Shown piece by piece: positions 19,701 to 32,235 of a stretch of DNA of 64,000 nucleotides. The stretch covers positions 37,130,494 through 37,194,493 of the forward strand of contig CM037868.1 of assembly GCA_021292105.1 (NCBI GenBank). Direction: 5' to 3'. The stretch is from Anadara kagoshimensis (taxonomy: Eukaryota; Mollusca; Bivalvia; Arcoida; Arcidae). The translations under genes were made by a program, and so were the position numbers. Each line of letters begins with the position of its first letter. Positions within the stretch are counted from its first letter, which is position 1. The notes below the pieces were generated by a model. The model did not search any database, was not told the origin of the DNA, and worked only from the letters and a program-made list of their open reading frames with translations.

Positions 19701-20339
19701 ATGATAATCAGATTTTTATTCAGAAAAAATATAATGATTTACAATAATACTATTTTTCTGTAAATGGCAAATTTGTTAAACGAAAAAAGTATTTTATAAG
19801 TGTAGAACAGTTTTATTGAGTCTTCTTTAGATAAAGAATAAGATTGTGTAAAACCGATAAAATGCGATATGTAGGTAGAACAGTATGTAGGTATGATAGA
19901 TATAACGGATTGAAACAATCGTTCAATATTTTTATTTAAAAAAAGAAATCAGATGCTAGTTTGTTACTTAATAAAGCAAATTGAATTTGAATATTTATAT
20001 ATTGGTACATTTATGTTACGGGTACATCGCTGATTATTTTTGTTACATCACAGACATCATACATCGTTATTGACATATATTAACTACGAATCCTTAAAGA
20101 GAATGGGGTCGACCATCGTATTTGGATATTCCTGATGAAAAGTCAAACGGAGAGGTCAATATTGTTCTCCTATATGTGATTTCATGCAGAACAGATAAAG
20201 ATCTGATTGAGTTATTCGTTCCATTTTTATGTTTACATATAGAAATGAAGTGCTTATTCATTACTTAATAAAGCGAAGTGAATTATTTGTTTTTTTTTCA
20301 AATTTCTATCCTCTTCTTTAGCTTCATATATTAAGACAA

Positions 20340-20925
20340 ATTCCTTTAAGTTCGGCTAAATGCTATGGCAATTTAAACAATCCCTGAAAACTTTCCCAAT
20401 TAATATGCTATGGTAGACCTTGTTCCCACTACGGGTACTTTGTTCAACGGAGCAGGCTGCTTGCAAATAAATTGTTGACCATATCAAAAACCGCATCACA
20501 TTGATGACTGCTTCTCCTGCTTATGACGTATTTGTTTCCCAATTAATACGCTATGGTATACCTTGTTCCCACAATGGGGACTTTATTCAACGAAGCAGGC
20601 GGCTTGCAAATAAATTGTTGACCCAGGGATATTGCAAGCCTAGGCTTATCAAGACCCTCACAAAATTTTATAGCCGTCATCACAGTATTGTTAATAAGTG
20701 TGATGTCTTTATGTCCACGATATATTTTAAGTCCCATAATACAATGTTCCTTTTACACACACACGTGGCGCGTGTAGCTAGCTAAACAGGAGGTACTTAG
20801 CTTTCCGGAGCACTCGGCCTCATGGGTAGAAAGTTCACGTGTCTAACCTAACTTGTTAGTTCCAAAATTTTTACTTTGCCTCTAAATTGTGATTCGGACA
20901 TGGATTATTATATTTGTTTTTGATT
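20340..20925 (+). mobile_element. Retroelement RT fragment plus 3' tail (duplicate)
   Basis: Copy of 3600-4165. Frame open over 20501-20784 with SPAYDVFVSQLIRYG and LANKLLTQGYCKPRL, followed by the tail. Small substitutions only. Confidence 0.8.
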
Positions 20926-20929
20926 ATCT

Positions 20930-22495
20930 ATGTTTAGATCTACAAATTTAGCCGCCATCTTGGAATCGTTAAAAGTGAAACGACCCGTTTTGATTGTTAT
21001 CTATTTGTAAAGTCATTTAAGTAAGTAGTATCCAACATTGCGACCAGTATAGTACTAATGGTAATATAGCGACGTATGTTATGATGAATGGACAACTAAT
21101 TGAGAGATCGCCGGCCACGCCCACAATGTTCAGACAAAAGAGAGGCATGCTTGAATTACACATAAAATAATGAAGACTGTGCCTGAATTGTACTATTAAA
21201 TGACGTTATCGACACAAGTACGTCATTAGTTGCCGCGAAGCTGCTTTGGTACCGTGATGGCGGCCAGTGTCGGAACATAATAGCATGGCCGGCAATACGT
21301 AAATTAACGACTCTGACGTGTACCTGTATATATCATATTTAATCGTCATTATTTTCGGAAAAAATAGACAGCCTTGTAAGTGATGAAATTGGCGTAATTA
21401 TTCGATTCAGAAACACGAATCCGATTGAGTGGAGACCCAGTATTTCTGAATGTTAGCCTAAACATAACCAAATAAATGCGATTAGTATTATTTATCAAAT
21501 ATACGAAAATTAATGATCACTAGTTATTTTTTTATATAAACTTAATATTGAATTATACTGAACCGGCTACAGAATTTCAACCAAACTTCGAAACGTTGCA
21601 ACAGGCTTTAAATACAACACAGGCAGTCGTTCAGGCAAAAGACTGGAGATTTTAATTAATTATATAGATACTTATTGACATATGTTTAATATATAATTCT
21701 AATATTTAAATAATTTTATATAATTTAATAAATAAATAAATAAACAAACATACTTATTCATGTCCGAATCACAATCCAGAAGCAAAGTAAAAAGTAGAAC
21801 TGACAAGTAAGGTTAGACACGTGATTGTGATTTTGAAAAATTAATTAAATTTTTTTACCAGAATTAAAATTTTGTTATGGTTATTTTTTAGAATTGTATA
21901 ATTCCGCCATGCTCCTGTCGTCAGTTATCAATCTATTTATACTACCGGGATTTAAACTTCATCATGTTTTTACAATTATTTTAATATTAACTTCTAAACT
22001 CAAAAACATCAAATGATTGAGGTAGTTTATTACCAGGTGTCATAAAATCACTCTATACAAACACCTTTAATCAATTTTGTTAATTGTAAGATACAGATCT
22101 CAATTTTAAGAAATATTTTATAAACAAATTTATTACCAAAGTGGACTAATAATAATTTCTTAATTTTTGCAAAGTGCCATTGGATGTAAATTCCATTTCA
22201 TCAAATGAGATTATCGTGAAATATTAAAATCTAAGCTAATCCAGTATATATCAAAACAAACATTCTAATCCCAGCCTAGTAATGTACGTAAATGCTAAAT
22301 AGTATTCTGTGCGGGCTTTTTAAGTGAAGTGTCGGCACTGGGTCCCCAAAACTGGCCTTATGAACGAGATGTATATTAGAAATTCGCCGATATCTTCGTT
22401 GTTTCAGCATCAATTTTTTTGAAAGTTTACCAAGTCATGTCCAAACCACAATTTCAAAGCAACGGAAAATTTTCAAACCTGAGGTTAAATCAAAA
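20930..22495. other. Spacer copied from 4166-5735
   Basis: No gene. The YY1-like GCCGCCATCTTGG is at about 20951-20963. A reverse tail end lies at 21743-21830. One-base differences from copy 1 are scattered. Confidence 0.5.
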
Positions 22496-23400
22496 ACAAA
22501 CATGCTAATCCATGTCCGAATCACAATCCAGAAGCAAAGTAAAAACTTTGGAATTGACAAATAATGTTAGACACGTAAACTTCCACCAGGGAAGTGAGGC
22601 CGGGTGATCCGGAAGGGTAAGGACCTCCTGTTTAGCTAGCTACCCAGCCACGTGTGTAGTCATAATTTTGTGATAGGAACATGGATCTATGGGATCTCAA
22701 ATATATCTAGGGCAATCCTGAACACAGAGACATCAAACTTATCAACAATACTGTGATGACGCTAAACAACACCAGAGACGTAAGTAAGAATCCTGTTTAG
22801 CTAGCTATACCCACCAACTGTGCAAACAACTTTTGGAATGAATTCAACGTCAAATATATCCAGGAAATTTCAGATATACAGACATGATTCATAACAACAA
22901 TATTGTGATGACGTCCACCATACTGTTTGAGGACTTTGATAAGACTAGTCTTGCAGTATCTCTGGGTCAAACAGCTTGCTTGTTGAATAGAGTTATCGTA
23001 GTGGGAACAAGTTTTACTGTTGCGTTTTAACTTTAAAAAAACGCCATGAGCGGAAAAACGGGTATATTGCTGCATAGAAAAAGAAAATTGACAACAAAAA
23101 ATTGAAGTCATTACGTTTGTCATTCATCTTCAAATGTAGCTTTTCGTAGGTGTCATATTTGAGATATAAGTATAGATATAAGCAGAATTTAAGGAATCAG
23201 TCGTATCTTTTATTTCAAGCTCACTGGGATAGATGACATAAATATAGTCTCCAAAATAAGGCTTGTTAAGAGATAGAATAGCATCCATACACCTCTGTGG
23301 AGTGTAATGTTTTGGAGCATTATTCTCTCCAGATTTAACAAGGAGAGGGTAACCTTTTAAGTTAGTGTTCGGCTGTGTCTGACAATTTAGGTTAAACACT
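22495..23400 (-). mobile_element. Retroelement fragment with decayed YxDD box (duplicate)
   Basis: Copy of 5735-6640, with RT coding at 23130-23380 again showing CMDA in place of YIDD. It is 15 bases longer near 23345-23365 (CCTTTTAAG region), which removes the gap seen in copy 1. Confidence 0.75.
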
Positions 23401-23800
23401 TGAAAGTTTCAAAATCATTTCTTAACGAAGACTTCTTTAACTTATTTTTAGCAATTAACTGTATTTTTTATCTAAAACTTTACATTCTTGTCAAAACTAA
23501 AAACAATCAAGCGTTGAATGCGTTAAAAAACTGGTACTCAGACAAACAAAAGATGTGGATTAAAGTTGATGATAATTCCATACATTTAACCTAATTACAG
23601 CCTTACAACGTTGTTTATTGTTCAAAGTTCAATTACTTAGTAAATTACTTGTGATATGAAGTAGGTAATGTCAAGATAATTTGTCATTATAATGACATGT
23701 GACATTTTATAAATAAGTTATTTGTTAAAACATCTCATCTTGTAGTGCCCATGTATCCGGAATATCTAGAATTAAAGGTTAAGGGTTAGGTAACAATATG

Positions 23801-23808
23801 TATATATA
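23801..23808 (+). promoter_or_regulatory. TATA box of lectin C
   Basis: TATATATA, 50 bases before the start codon, identical in placement to gene B. Confidence 0.6.
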
Positions 23809-23857
23809 GGTCTGTTGTAGTTGCAGATATATCTGACGAGCGAAGACTTACAAGAAA

Positions 23858-26800
23858 ATGAATTTTTGTGTTGTCTTTGTTACCGCAGTGTGTCTGTCTG
23901 GTGTGTTTGGTATTTGTACAATTGATGAAGCCAAATCACTGATAGATCAGATACGTACAAAATTATGGCTGGTTGAACAGCTTGTAGATAAAGAATCAGA
24001 AATGTGCAAAGAAAACGAAAAACGGACTGAATGTCCAACACAACCATCGACGACAACAGAAACAACGACTACAGAACCGACAACAACGACGACAACAGAA
24101 CCAACAACGACAACTACAGGTAAGTAAACCACCAAAATACATAATCAACGAAAACGAAAAACGGACTGAATGTCCAACACAATCATCGCCGACGACAACA
24201 GAAAGAACGACTACAGAACCGACAACAACGACGACAACAGAACCGACAACGACGACAACAACAACAGAACCGACGACGACCACTACAGGTAAATAAACCG
24301 ACATTATACATAAATAATAAAAAACGCATCATTCAAGATTAAAGTACGTGTTTTATGAATGAATGAATGAATGAATGAATGATGAATGAATATCGGTTTA
24401 AGTAATGATTTAAAAGTGCCGACTTCCAAAAGAAATCGTATGATAAGAATGATCAAAATATGAAGGTTTTTTTTCAAAAAGATAGATATGGTTGTGCTAA
24501 TCAGTGTCCGGTTTGTTAATATTAAGGACTTCTGAAAAATACTTCAAATACTAAGGTGAAATGTGGTATATTTATGGAATATTGGGCATGAAGATTATTT
24601 TTAGAACAAAATTTTAATCTTGTTGTTATTTCCCCTAAAATAGTATATATTTATTTTTTCAACAGTTATATATGCACAAGTACGCATTAATCACACCTTT
24701 AAAGAATCCTCTAAAAAGTATTTTTTAGTTTTATCGTAAATTAGGAGGCAGGTCATAATGGCATGGTTGTTAAGAATTTTTGGTATAATAATAATAGAAA
24801 GGCAACATTTGAATGTCATCAATCCTAGTGAGTTTGAAATAAAAGAAACGACTGGTTCCTCAAGTTCGGCTTCATATTTAGACTTATACCTGAATTATGA
24901 CGCCCACGAAAGGCTACATTTGAAACTTTATGACAAACGTGATGACTTCAATTTTTCTATTGTCAACTTTCCTTTTTTATGCAGCAATATACCTGCTTCT
25001 CCTGCTTATGGTGTATTTGTTTCCCAATTAATACGCTATGGTAGAGCTTGTTCCCACTACGGGGACTTTGTACAACGAAGTAGGCTGCTTGCAAATAAAT
25101 TGTTGACTCAGGGATATTGCAAGCCTAGGCTTATCAAGGCCCTCAAAATGTTTTATGGCCGTCATCACAGTATTGTTGATAAGTTTGATGTCTCTGTGTC
25201 CAAGATTGGCTTGGATATATTTGACGTCTCATAGTTCCATGTTCCTTTCACACAATTTTGATTACACACGTGACGGGTGTAGCTAGCTAAACAGGAGGTG
25301 CTTACCCTTCCCCGGTGGAAGTTCACGTGTCTAACCTAACTTGTCAGTTCCAAAGTTTTACTTTGCTTCTGGATTGTGATTCGGAAATGGATAAGTATTT
25401 TTGTTTTTGACATGTAATAACTAGAATTGGAATTTTGGATATCTGTTTTAATGCATTATTAGAAATTTACTTGCAATATGTTTTATATCAAGCTTTAACT
25501 TTATATATGTATATTTATTGGTCAAATGTGGTAATAGCCAGTGAACTGTATGGTTGGTTGGTTGAATGTTGCTTAACGTCGCATCAGCAATTTTTCAGCT
25601 ATTCGCGACAAGAACTATTTAATTAATTTCTATGGATTAATCTATGAACAATTTTTGTGTATGCATGTGAAGTGCGAGTGTGTTGTATGGTCTGCCTTGT
25701 ACTAGCGCGCACTCAGGGCGACTTTTCCGTGCTAGCTCACAGAGTCAGTACGCCGTAGACAAGCGTACCACTCCCCAGTCCATTATACTGATACCAGGTG
25801 AATCAGTAAAGGCCAACAGCAAGGAAATTCACTTTCCCACATGTGGTCCGAGCGGGACTCGAACTCACAGCGGTGAGAGACCCTGGATTTGAAGACTGAC
25901 GTCTTATCCATTAGGCCACCGCGCCCTCTCAGTGAACTTTATGGGGTGGAGCACATAACTTGGGTGATAGTTAATAGCCGAGGGGTTTAAAACAATCATT
26001 ATGCTAATCAACTTTTTGAATGCATTTTTTGTTTTGGCTGAAGGAATGGATGTGCAATCTGCTTTAAAGTTAGTGGTTTTGAGATTATGAAATTGGTAAA
26101 AAAAAAGGCCCTGTGGTTCTTCTTTGTATCACTCTATTTAACTTTTCACACAGAACCAGGAAAAATTAAATCTAGAGGTGGAAATCAAAACAGTTAGAAA
26201 GCTTCTACCCATACCCCGCTTGTCCCCGTCCTTGAATGACCATATGGGTTCTTCTTTATTCGACGTTTCACTAAGAACCTGGGCATAAATAGTGTTGATG
26301 CGGGGATGTAAATCGTTTAATAGTTAGTACCCGATACCACTCGTCCCCGACCGTGCTCCCTCTTTATTCACCCGAGGGTTTTCTTTAGTTTCATTTTATT
26401 AAACTTTTCACACTGAACCAGGAAATATACTGTTTAGCAGCAGCAGTTTTAATCATTTTAAAGTTAGCACCCAGTCCCATCCATCCTTTTGGAACAATCC
26501 TGAGGTTTTTTTTCTAAAGTACCACGATGTTCAACGTATAGAGCAAGAAAATATATACTGAAGGCGTGGGGATCACAACCGTTTAAAAGTTAGTAGAGAG
26601 TCCCATACATCCTCGATACTCCCTGGGAACGTTTGTGATGACAGTTGGTGCATCTCGAGATATAAAAATTATATTGTGGCTGCTTAAAATGTTGATAGCA
26701 ATATGTCGGTATATCGATACCATAGGTAACATGCCACATCACTAAATCTAATAAAAATTGAATTAAAAACAGTATACCAGTTTTAATTTTACAGCACTAG

Positions 26801-29800
26801 ACGGTCATTTCGGATATATTCATCAGTAGTGCTTGGACCAAAATTATGAAACCAAAACTTTTTTCTTTATTTCCATTTTTTAAAAATTATTCTCATCTTA
26901 ATACTTTTTCATGACATGTAGAATAACTTCATATGTTTAATATTTCAATACTGGATAAAATAGAAATAAGATTAAATCCTTGATAATTCTTTGTAACTAT
27001 CAGTCAAATCAACACGATAACATCCATGCATGCGCACGTGCAATGGACCTGAAAGTTAATTATACAAAATCGAGTATAAGGAGCATGTAACTACGGGATG
27101 TCAAATATATCCAGCCAATCCTGGACACAGAGGTTGTACTCCTTCATACAAAGCATTACCTTAACTAATTTGGTTAATATGTCTTGGTCCTTTGGATATT
27201 TTAACTACCCCTTGATAAAAAAACAACACTGATATTACATGTAATATAATTTTAATCTAATTTCAGAACATTATGTCCAGACGGAAGAGAGTTCAATGGT
27301 CATTGTTATTATTTGAGTAAAAGAAGGACCAAATGGTCATTAGCAAAGGTTAGTAACAATCCATTGCCCATGTATCCACTTATCCGTTCATACTCGCACA
27401 CAAAAGACACGAAAAACTTGAGCGTCTTTTGTCAGGATGACATTCAAATTACTTGTTTATTTCCTGCTAGCGGTTGGGGAAATCATTTTGTCGGAACAGC
27501 TTTGGTTTTGACATGCGTGATACTCCGCCTTCTTATCCAATCACTTTCGATATGACAGACGTTAGGCCCTGACAACGTCTGTTGATACTTCGTTGACAAA
27601 TATTATGTTTGTGACGTCAAAGTCGATCATGCCACGTGAAACTCCGCTCATATCTGTTTAAATCAAAAACAAACATACTAATCTATTTCCGAATCACAAT
27701 CCAGAAGCAAAGTAAAAAATTTGAAACCGACAAGTTAGGTTAGACACGTGAACTTCCACCAGGGAAATGAGGCCGGGTGCTGCGGTAGGGTAAGCACCTC
27801 CTGTTTAGCTAGCTACACCCGCCACGTGTGTAATCAAAATTGTGTGAAAGGAACATGGAACTATGAGACGTCAAATATCCAAGGCAATCCTTGACACAGA
27901 GACATCAATACCGTGATGACGGCCATAAAACTTTTTGAGGGCCTTGATAAGCCTAGGCTTGCAATATCCCTGAGTCAACAATTTATTTGCAAACAGCCTA
28001 CTTCGTTCTACAAAGTCCCCGTAGTGGGATCAAGCTCTACCATAGCGTATTAATTGGGAAACAAATACACCATAAGCAGGAGAAGCAGGTATATTGCTGC
28101 ATAAAAAAGGAAAGTTGACAATAGAAAAATTGAAGTCATCACGTTTGTCATAAAGTTTCAAATGTAGCCTTTCCTGTGCGTCATAATTCAGGTATAATTA
28201 AGTCTAGGAAAAGCTCGGAAAAGTTGTGTTTTTTACGCGTCAGCCACGTCGCGTGAATATCTCCATAGCGTTGTTAAGTTTATGTAATAAAGTGTGCCGT
28301 ACTAATTCATTAAATATAATGGAATATATGGATCTATATGCTTCATAGTGAACGGCAATGTAACGCTTAGGTATCGATATTGAACTAAAAGTGGCTCTAG
28401 TCTATCAGATATTTCTCAAATAACAGCATAAAAACATACCTGTCCATGTTTAATCACAATCCCAAAAACATTGTTCAAAAATGTGAAATTCAAAGTAAGT
28501 TTAACACAAGGACTTCCACCATTAACCTACACCCGTCACGTAAGATATCAGAATTAAGAATTAAAGAAATATCATGGCACTATGTGACGTCAAAAATGCA
28601 GGACAACCATGGACACAAACATAACATAGTTATATTGTGTTGACGAATACTTTTTACGGCTTCATAAGCGTAATCTCTCAATCAAAAATGTTTCAACTTT
28701 GTTATATTTTTTTTAAAGAAAAAAAGGTTCTATATAACAGTAACTAAGTCAGTTTAGACACTTAAGGCCAATAATATTAAAAAAGACAATTACATATAGA
28801 GTCAAGTCAATATAACAGGAATTAATAATATAGGTCAAGTCAATATAACAGGAATTAATAATATAGGGTCAAGTCAATATAACAGGAATTAATAATTAGC
28901 GGTTTGGTTTTTATGTTGTTTTGATGTTTTTGTCATAGTCATAAATGTTCAGGATCACCTATATTTAATATTGTAAAATTTACAATCGATTATATTTACC
29001 AAAATCGGCAAAAAAACCCTCAAAAATAGCCCACCGGTACGGTATTATTAGGAATATTGTTTTTATAATTTAATTTTTTATTTGGTTTTTAAAACATATA
29101 TATCTATGAAGCAGAGAATAGACACACATCCTGACAAAACGCTCATATACACACATTCACTCAGAATCTTATTTGTTTCTATTGTATCATCATGTAATAA
29201 GACACGTAATAATATTCAATCCTTGTTGATAGAAAAAAAGGCCACATGTTTCTTAATCGGATTACACTAAAACAGGTTATGTCATTTATGAGAGAATTGG
29301 TCTAGGTTTCCTATTGCTCCATATATTTTTCTTTTCTAATAGATGATAGTATCACATGTAGAATTTTAATTCTTGAAAATTAGTTCCATGTTCCTTCACA
29401 CAATTTTGATTACACATGTGGCGGGTGTAGCTAGCTAAACAGGAGGTGCTCACCCTTCCGGAGCACCCAGCCGCACTTCCTTGGTGGAAGTTCACGTGTG
29501 TTACCTAACTTGTCAGTTCCAAAATTTTTACTTTGCTTCTATTGTGATTCGTACATGGATTAGTATGTTTGTTTTTAAATATTATACCAGTATAAATTGT
29601 ACAGTACTAGACGGTCGTTTCGGAATACAATTTCTCATTAGTAGTGCTTGGACAAAAATTATGAAACAACAATTTTTTTCAAGATGTTGAAAAGATACCC
29701 AAAGGACCAAAATATATTTTAGGAAATTTTGACCTTGCTGTTTATACCTACAGTATTGTTTTGTCAATGTACAAATAAAATTTTTAAAAATCCTATCTTT

Positions 29801-31041
29801 ATAAAAAAAATCCAAATAATATTTCTTTAACTGATAAAGTAACATGCTGTTCTATTCTATCGGATATCCAATGTTCTGTATATTCCAAGAGCTTTCTAAC
29901 ATTTGCACAGTCAAAAAACAAATGACATTAATCTTGTTCATTAGTTTTACAAAAAGAGAAAATTGAGTTATTTTTAATTTCCAATGTTGAAAAATGTGTT
30001 TCTGCGAAGATCCGATGTAATGTAATATTCTAAAATTAAGCCATTTTAGTTTTGTATCTGTTTTTCAATAATCACGTTTTTGTATAATTAGGAATACTAT
30101 AAAGTATGATAAGAATAATTATTAAATGATGTTACAATGTACATTTTACAGGATGCATGTAAAGAGAAAAGTTCACACTTGGCAGTAGTGGAGACAGGAG
30201 AGGAAAACACATTTTTAAAAGACTGGGCAAAGAATAATTCAGGTACAATAATTATTTAAGAAATAACATTCTATTTGAGTGTATTATTTAGGTATTATGA
30301 ATGAGAAGAAGGTCAATTCCAATTGAAAATATAATCATGATCATATACTTTGAATAATTTCTTGCTATAAAGTTGTAGTATCCCATAGAGTTGTAAAATT
30401 GTGTTTATCTGAAATCCATGAAACCCCTAGTTCATAGGGAAGTTTTGAAAAGATCATAAACTATAAATAGTTAAATAATATACTATTTAAAGTAAAGTAA
30501 AAGTGAAATTTGGAAATTAATGTGAAACACGGGAAGTTAGGTCGGATGCTTCGGAAGTAAAAGCATCTCCCGTGTATCTAGCTACACCGGCCACGCGTGT
30601 TGTCGTTATTTAGAATGGAAAGAACAAGGACTTGAACATTTGATTCATTTACAATGTCACACTTTTTTACTTAACATTGACAGTGCAGCAAAATCGTTTT
30701 TGTTAAAAAGAGGGCTAACTTAATTATAGGAACTATTTCATTTATATATTTTTATTTGCTTCTGAATTGCGATTCAGTCATGGGTTAGTATGTTTGTTTT
30801 TTATATAGATTTATATTTTTCAGCGAGTATATGGTTGGATGGGTCAGATGAACTTAATGAAGGTCAATGGATTTGGACATCTACTGGACAACCGTTTACC
30901 TATACGGACTGGCGTGCTGGTGACCCAGATGGAGCTAGGTCACAAAATTGCTTGGCCATTCATAGTAGTTATAGTTACAGATGGATAGACACTAAATGTG
31001 ATAGTTACAGTTATCAATATGTATGTGAAAACGAAAACTGA
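23858..31041 (+). CDS. Secreted C-type lectin C (four exons)
   Basis: Exon 1 is 23858-24119: signal peptide to about residue 18, then CTIDEAKSLIDQI and a Thr/Glu/Pro linker probably O-glycosylated. Exon 2 is 27267-27348 (CPDGREFNGHCYYLSK, KWSLAK). Exon 3 is 30152-30242 (DACKEKSSHLAVVETGEE). Exon 4 is 30824-31041 (SIWLDGSDELNEGQWIW, DWRAGDPDGA, QNCLAI, WIDTKC, VCENEN, stop). The six cysteines fit a long-form C-type lectin domain, expected length ~217 aa. DPD stands where EPN or QPD would set sugar choice, and WID where WND binds calcium, so sugar binding may be altered. Exon 2 is 82 nt; phase needs 83, with one A missing right after the acceptor TTTCAG. Otherwise exons 2-4 are open. Poly(A) signals at 31082-31087 and 31189-31194. 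Likely a secreted immune or mucosal lectin (inferred). Confidence 0.8.
24150..24288 (+). repeat. Second copy of the exon-1 Thr-rich end in lectin C
   Basis: Same structure as 7385-7499 but 24 bases longer, mainly one added ACTACAGAACC-type repeat block. Donor GTAAAT present, no acceptor. Confidence 0.75.
24720..25410 (+). mobile_element. Retroelement RT C-terminal fragment, longest open copy
   Basis: The frame over 24758-25234 encodes 158 residues: PSEFEIKETTGSSSSASYLD, LKLYDKRDDFNFSIVNFPFL, SPAYGVFVSQLIRYGRACSH, FVQRSRLLANKLLTQGYCKP and FYGRHHSIVDKF. This is the RT region after the YxDD box. It resembles RT-like proteins common in bivalve and cnidarian genomes; the layout recalls Penelope-like RT, but the class is not certain. 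The N-terminal ~20 residues are unrelated intron sequence. It is a fragment, not a gene. The shortened 3' tail follows to 25410. It lies in lectin C intron 1. Confidence 0.8.
25675..25932 (-). mobile_element. tRNA-derived SINE (duplicate)
   Basis: Copy of 8885-9147. The tRNA-Arg-like head is 25845-25925 with the GAGTTCGAGTCCCGC B box intact. Confidence 0.85.
25990..26660. repeat. Degenerate ~150-bp repeats (duplicate)
   Basis: Copy of 9195-9850 with short deletions near 26425 and 26490. Confidence 0.55.
26793..26833 (-). ncRNA. Degenerate hammerhead ribozyme motif (lectin C intron 1)
   Basis: Copy of 10961-11003. CTGATGA, GAAA and the GTC cut site remain, but stem II is reduced to ATATATCC. 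It is expected to be inactive. Confidence 0.6.
27661..28214 (-). mobile_element. Retroelement insertion present only in lectin C
   Basis: Copy 1 reads straight through this point (CTGTTTAAACTTTGG near 11835-11850). The insert starts with AAAAACAAACATACTAATC, has the complete tail (GGTGCTGCGGTAGGGTAAGC) and continues into RT coding (KLYDKRDDF, FVSQLIRYGRA, LANKLLTQGYCKP) up to about 28214. It has a shared 3' end and is cut at the 5' side, the usual form of target-primed retrotransposition. It lies in intron 2. Confidence 0.85.
28437..28640 (-). mobile_element. Old retroelement 3' tail (duplicate)
   Basis: Copy of 12467-12640 in lectin C intron 2. Confidence 0.6.
28799..28892. repeat. ~32-bp triplication only in copy 2
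   Basis: GTCAAGTCAATATAACAGGA then ATTAATAATATAG three times; copy 1 has a single, altered unit near 12820. Confidence 0.85.
29385..29577 (+). mobile_element. Retroelement 3' tail, best-preserved structure
   Basis: Paired arms are visible: GGTGCT (29445-29450) with AGCACC (29462-29467), ACTTCC (29475-29480) with GGAAGT (29486-29491), and outer CACATGTG (29413-29420) near CACGTGT (29493-29499). The end is TATGTTTGTTTTT. No RT coding. Confidence 0.9.
29603..29648 (-). ncRNA. Mutated hammerhead ribozyme motif (lectin C intron 2)
   Basis: Copy of 13868-13913 with CTAATGA instead of CTGATGA and one stem II mismatch. It is expected to be inactive. Confidence 0.7.
29649..30020 (-). mobile_element. 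LINE C-terminal fragment (zf-RVT-like), duplicate
   Basis: On the - strand from 30020: HRIFAETHFSTLEIKN, FSFCKTNEQD, a stop, CHLFFDCANVRKLLEY and VTLSVKEILFG down to 29811. The Cys/His pattern and the EILFG ending are those of the zinc-binding module at the end of LINE RTs. The ribozyme motif follows at 29648. Confidence 0.65.
30500..30615 (-). mobile_element. Old retroelement 3' tail in lectin C intron 3
   Basis: Copy of 14755-14890, with GATGCT/AGCATC arms kept but the AGTTCACCAGGGAAG part lost. Confidence 0.7.
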
Positions 31042-31329
31042 TAACCAGATTTTTTAAAATTATTTTAGCAATTTTAATTCAAATAAAGGCTTGACTTTTT
31101 CTTAATTTTTTTAAATTGATATTGATCATGAGTCAAACGTTACAATATCTTTTGTTAAAAATTGAAATTAGATGCTAGTTCGTTACTTAATAAAGCAAAT
31201 TGAATTATGTGTTTGATTATAAATTATTTCCTCTTCTTCAACTTCACATATATAAACAGTTAAACCCATCACACTGTTTTCCTTAAAATAATTAAATGTT
31301 CACAATATAAACATTCTCTGCAAACTTTA

Positions 31330-32235
31330 TAATAAAAAACAAACATAACAATCCATGTCCAAATCACAATTCCCATGCAAAATTAAAACAAACATACCAA
31401 CCCATGCATGTCCAATTAGCAATCCCAAAGCAAAGTAAAAACCAACATACCAACATATGACCAAACCACAATCCAAAATTAAAACAAACATACCAAATAA
31501 TGTCTAACCATAATCCAAAAGTAAAAACAAACATACCAAATAATGTCTAACCACAATCCCAAGGCAAAGTAAAAGCCTATAAGCTGGCAAATTAAGTTAA
31601 ACATGTGAACTTCCATCAAAGAAGTTAGGCCGGGTGCTCAGGAAGGGTAGGCACCTCTTCTTTAGTTAGCTACACTCGCCATGTGTGCAATCAAATTTGG
31701 GAAATGAAAGGAACATGGAATTATGGGACGTCAATCCAGGGTATTTTTGGATAAAGAGACATATTTAACAACAAAATTGTGATGACGGCCATAAAACAGT
31801 TTGAGGGTATTCATAAACATAGCCTTGCAATATTCCCCTGTCAACAATTCATTAGTTAGCAGTGTGCTTCGTTGAATAAAGTTCTCGTAGTGGGAACAAG
31901 TTCCACCATAGTGTATTGTTCGTCAAACAAATACAGGTACATCATAAACAGTTATATTGCTGCAAAGAAAAGGAAAGTTGACAATAGAAAAATTGGTCAT
32001 CAAGTTTGTCAGAGTTTTAAATCTAGCCTTTTGTTGCATCATAATTAGATATAAGTCTTAAATGATGACGAACCTGAATAATGGATTAATCTTTTATTTC
32101 AAAATCATTGGGATAGATGGTATTCACATAGTCTCCAAATTTAGGATTGTTAAGAGATAGAACGCCATCTTTGTATCTGCATGTGGAGATAAATGATTTG
32201 TCGACAGTCTTCTCTCCAAGTTCCACAAGGTTCTG
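31330..32235 (-). mobile_element. Retroelement fragment with YKDG box (duplicate)
   Basis: Copy of 15590-16545. The tail-end array has fewer and different units than copy 1, so it has changed since duplication. Confidence 0.75.

Noticed and set aside
24758..25234. Stand-alone 158-residue protein gene
   Set aside because: A retroelement RT C-terminus without its palm domain, inside a lectin intron; the first ~20 residues come from unrelated intron sequence.
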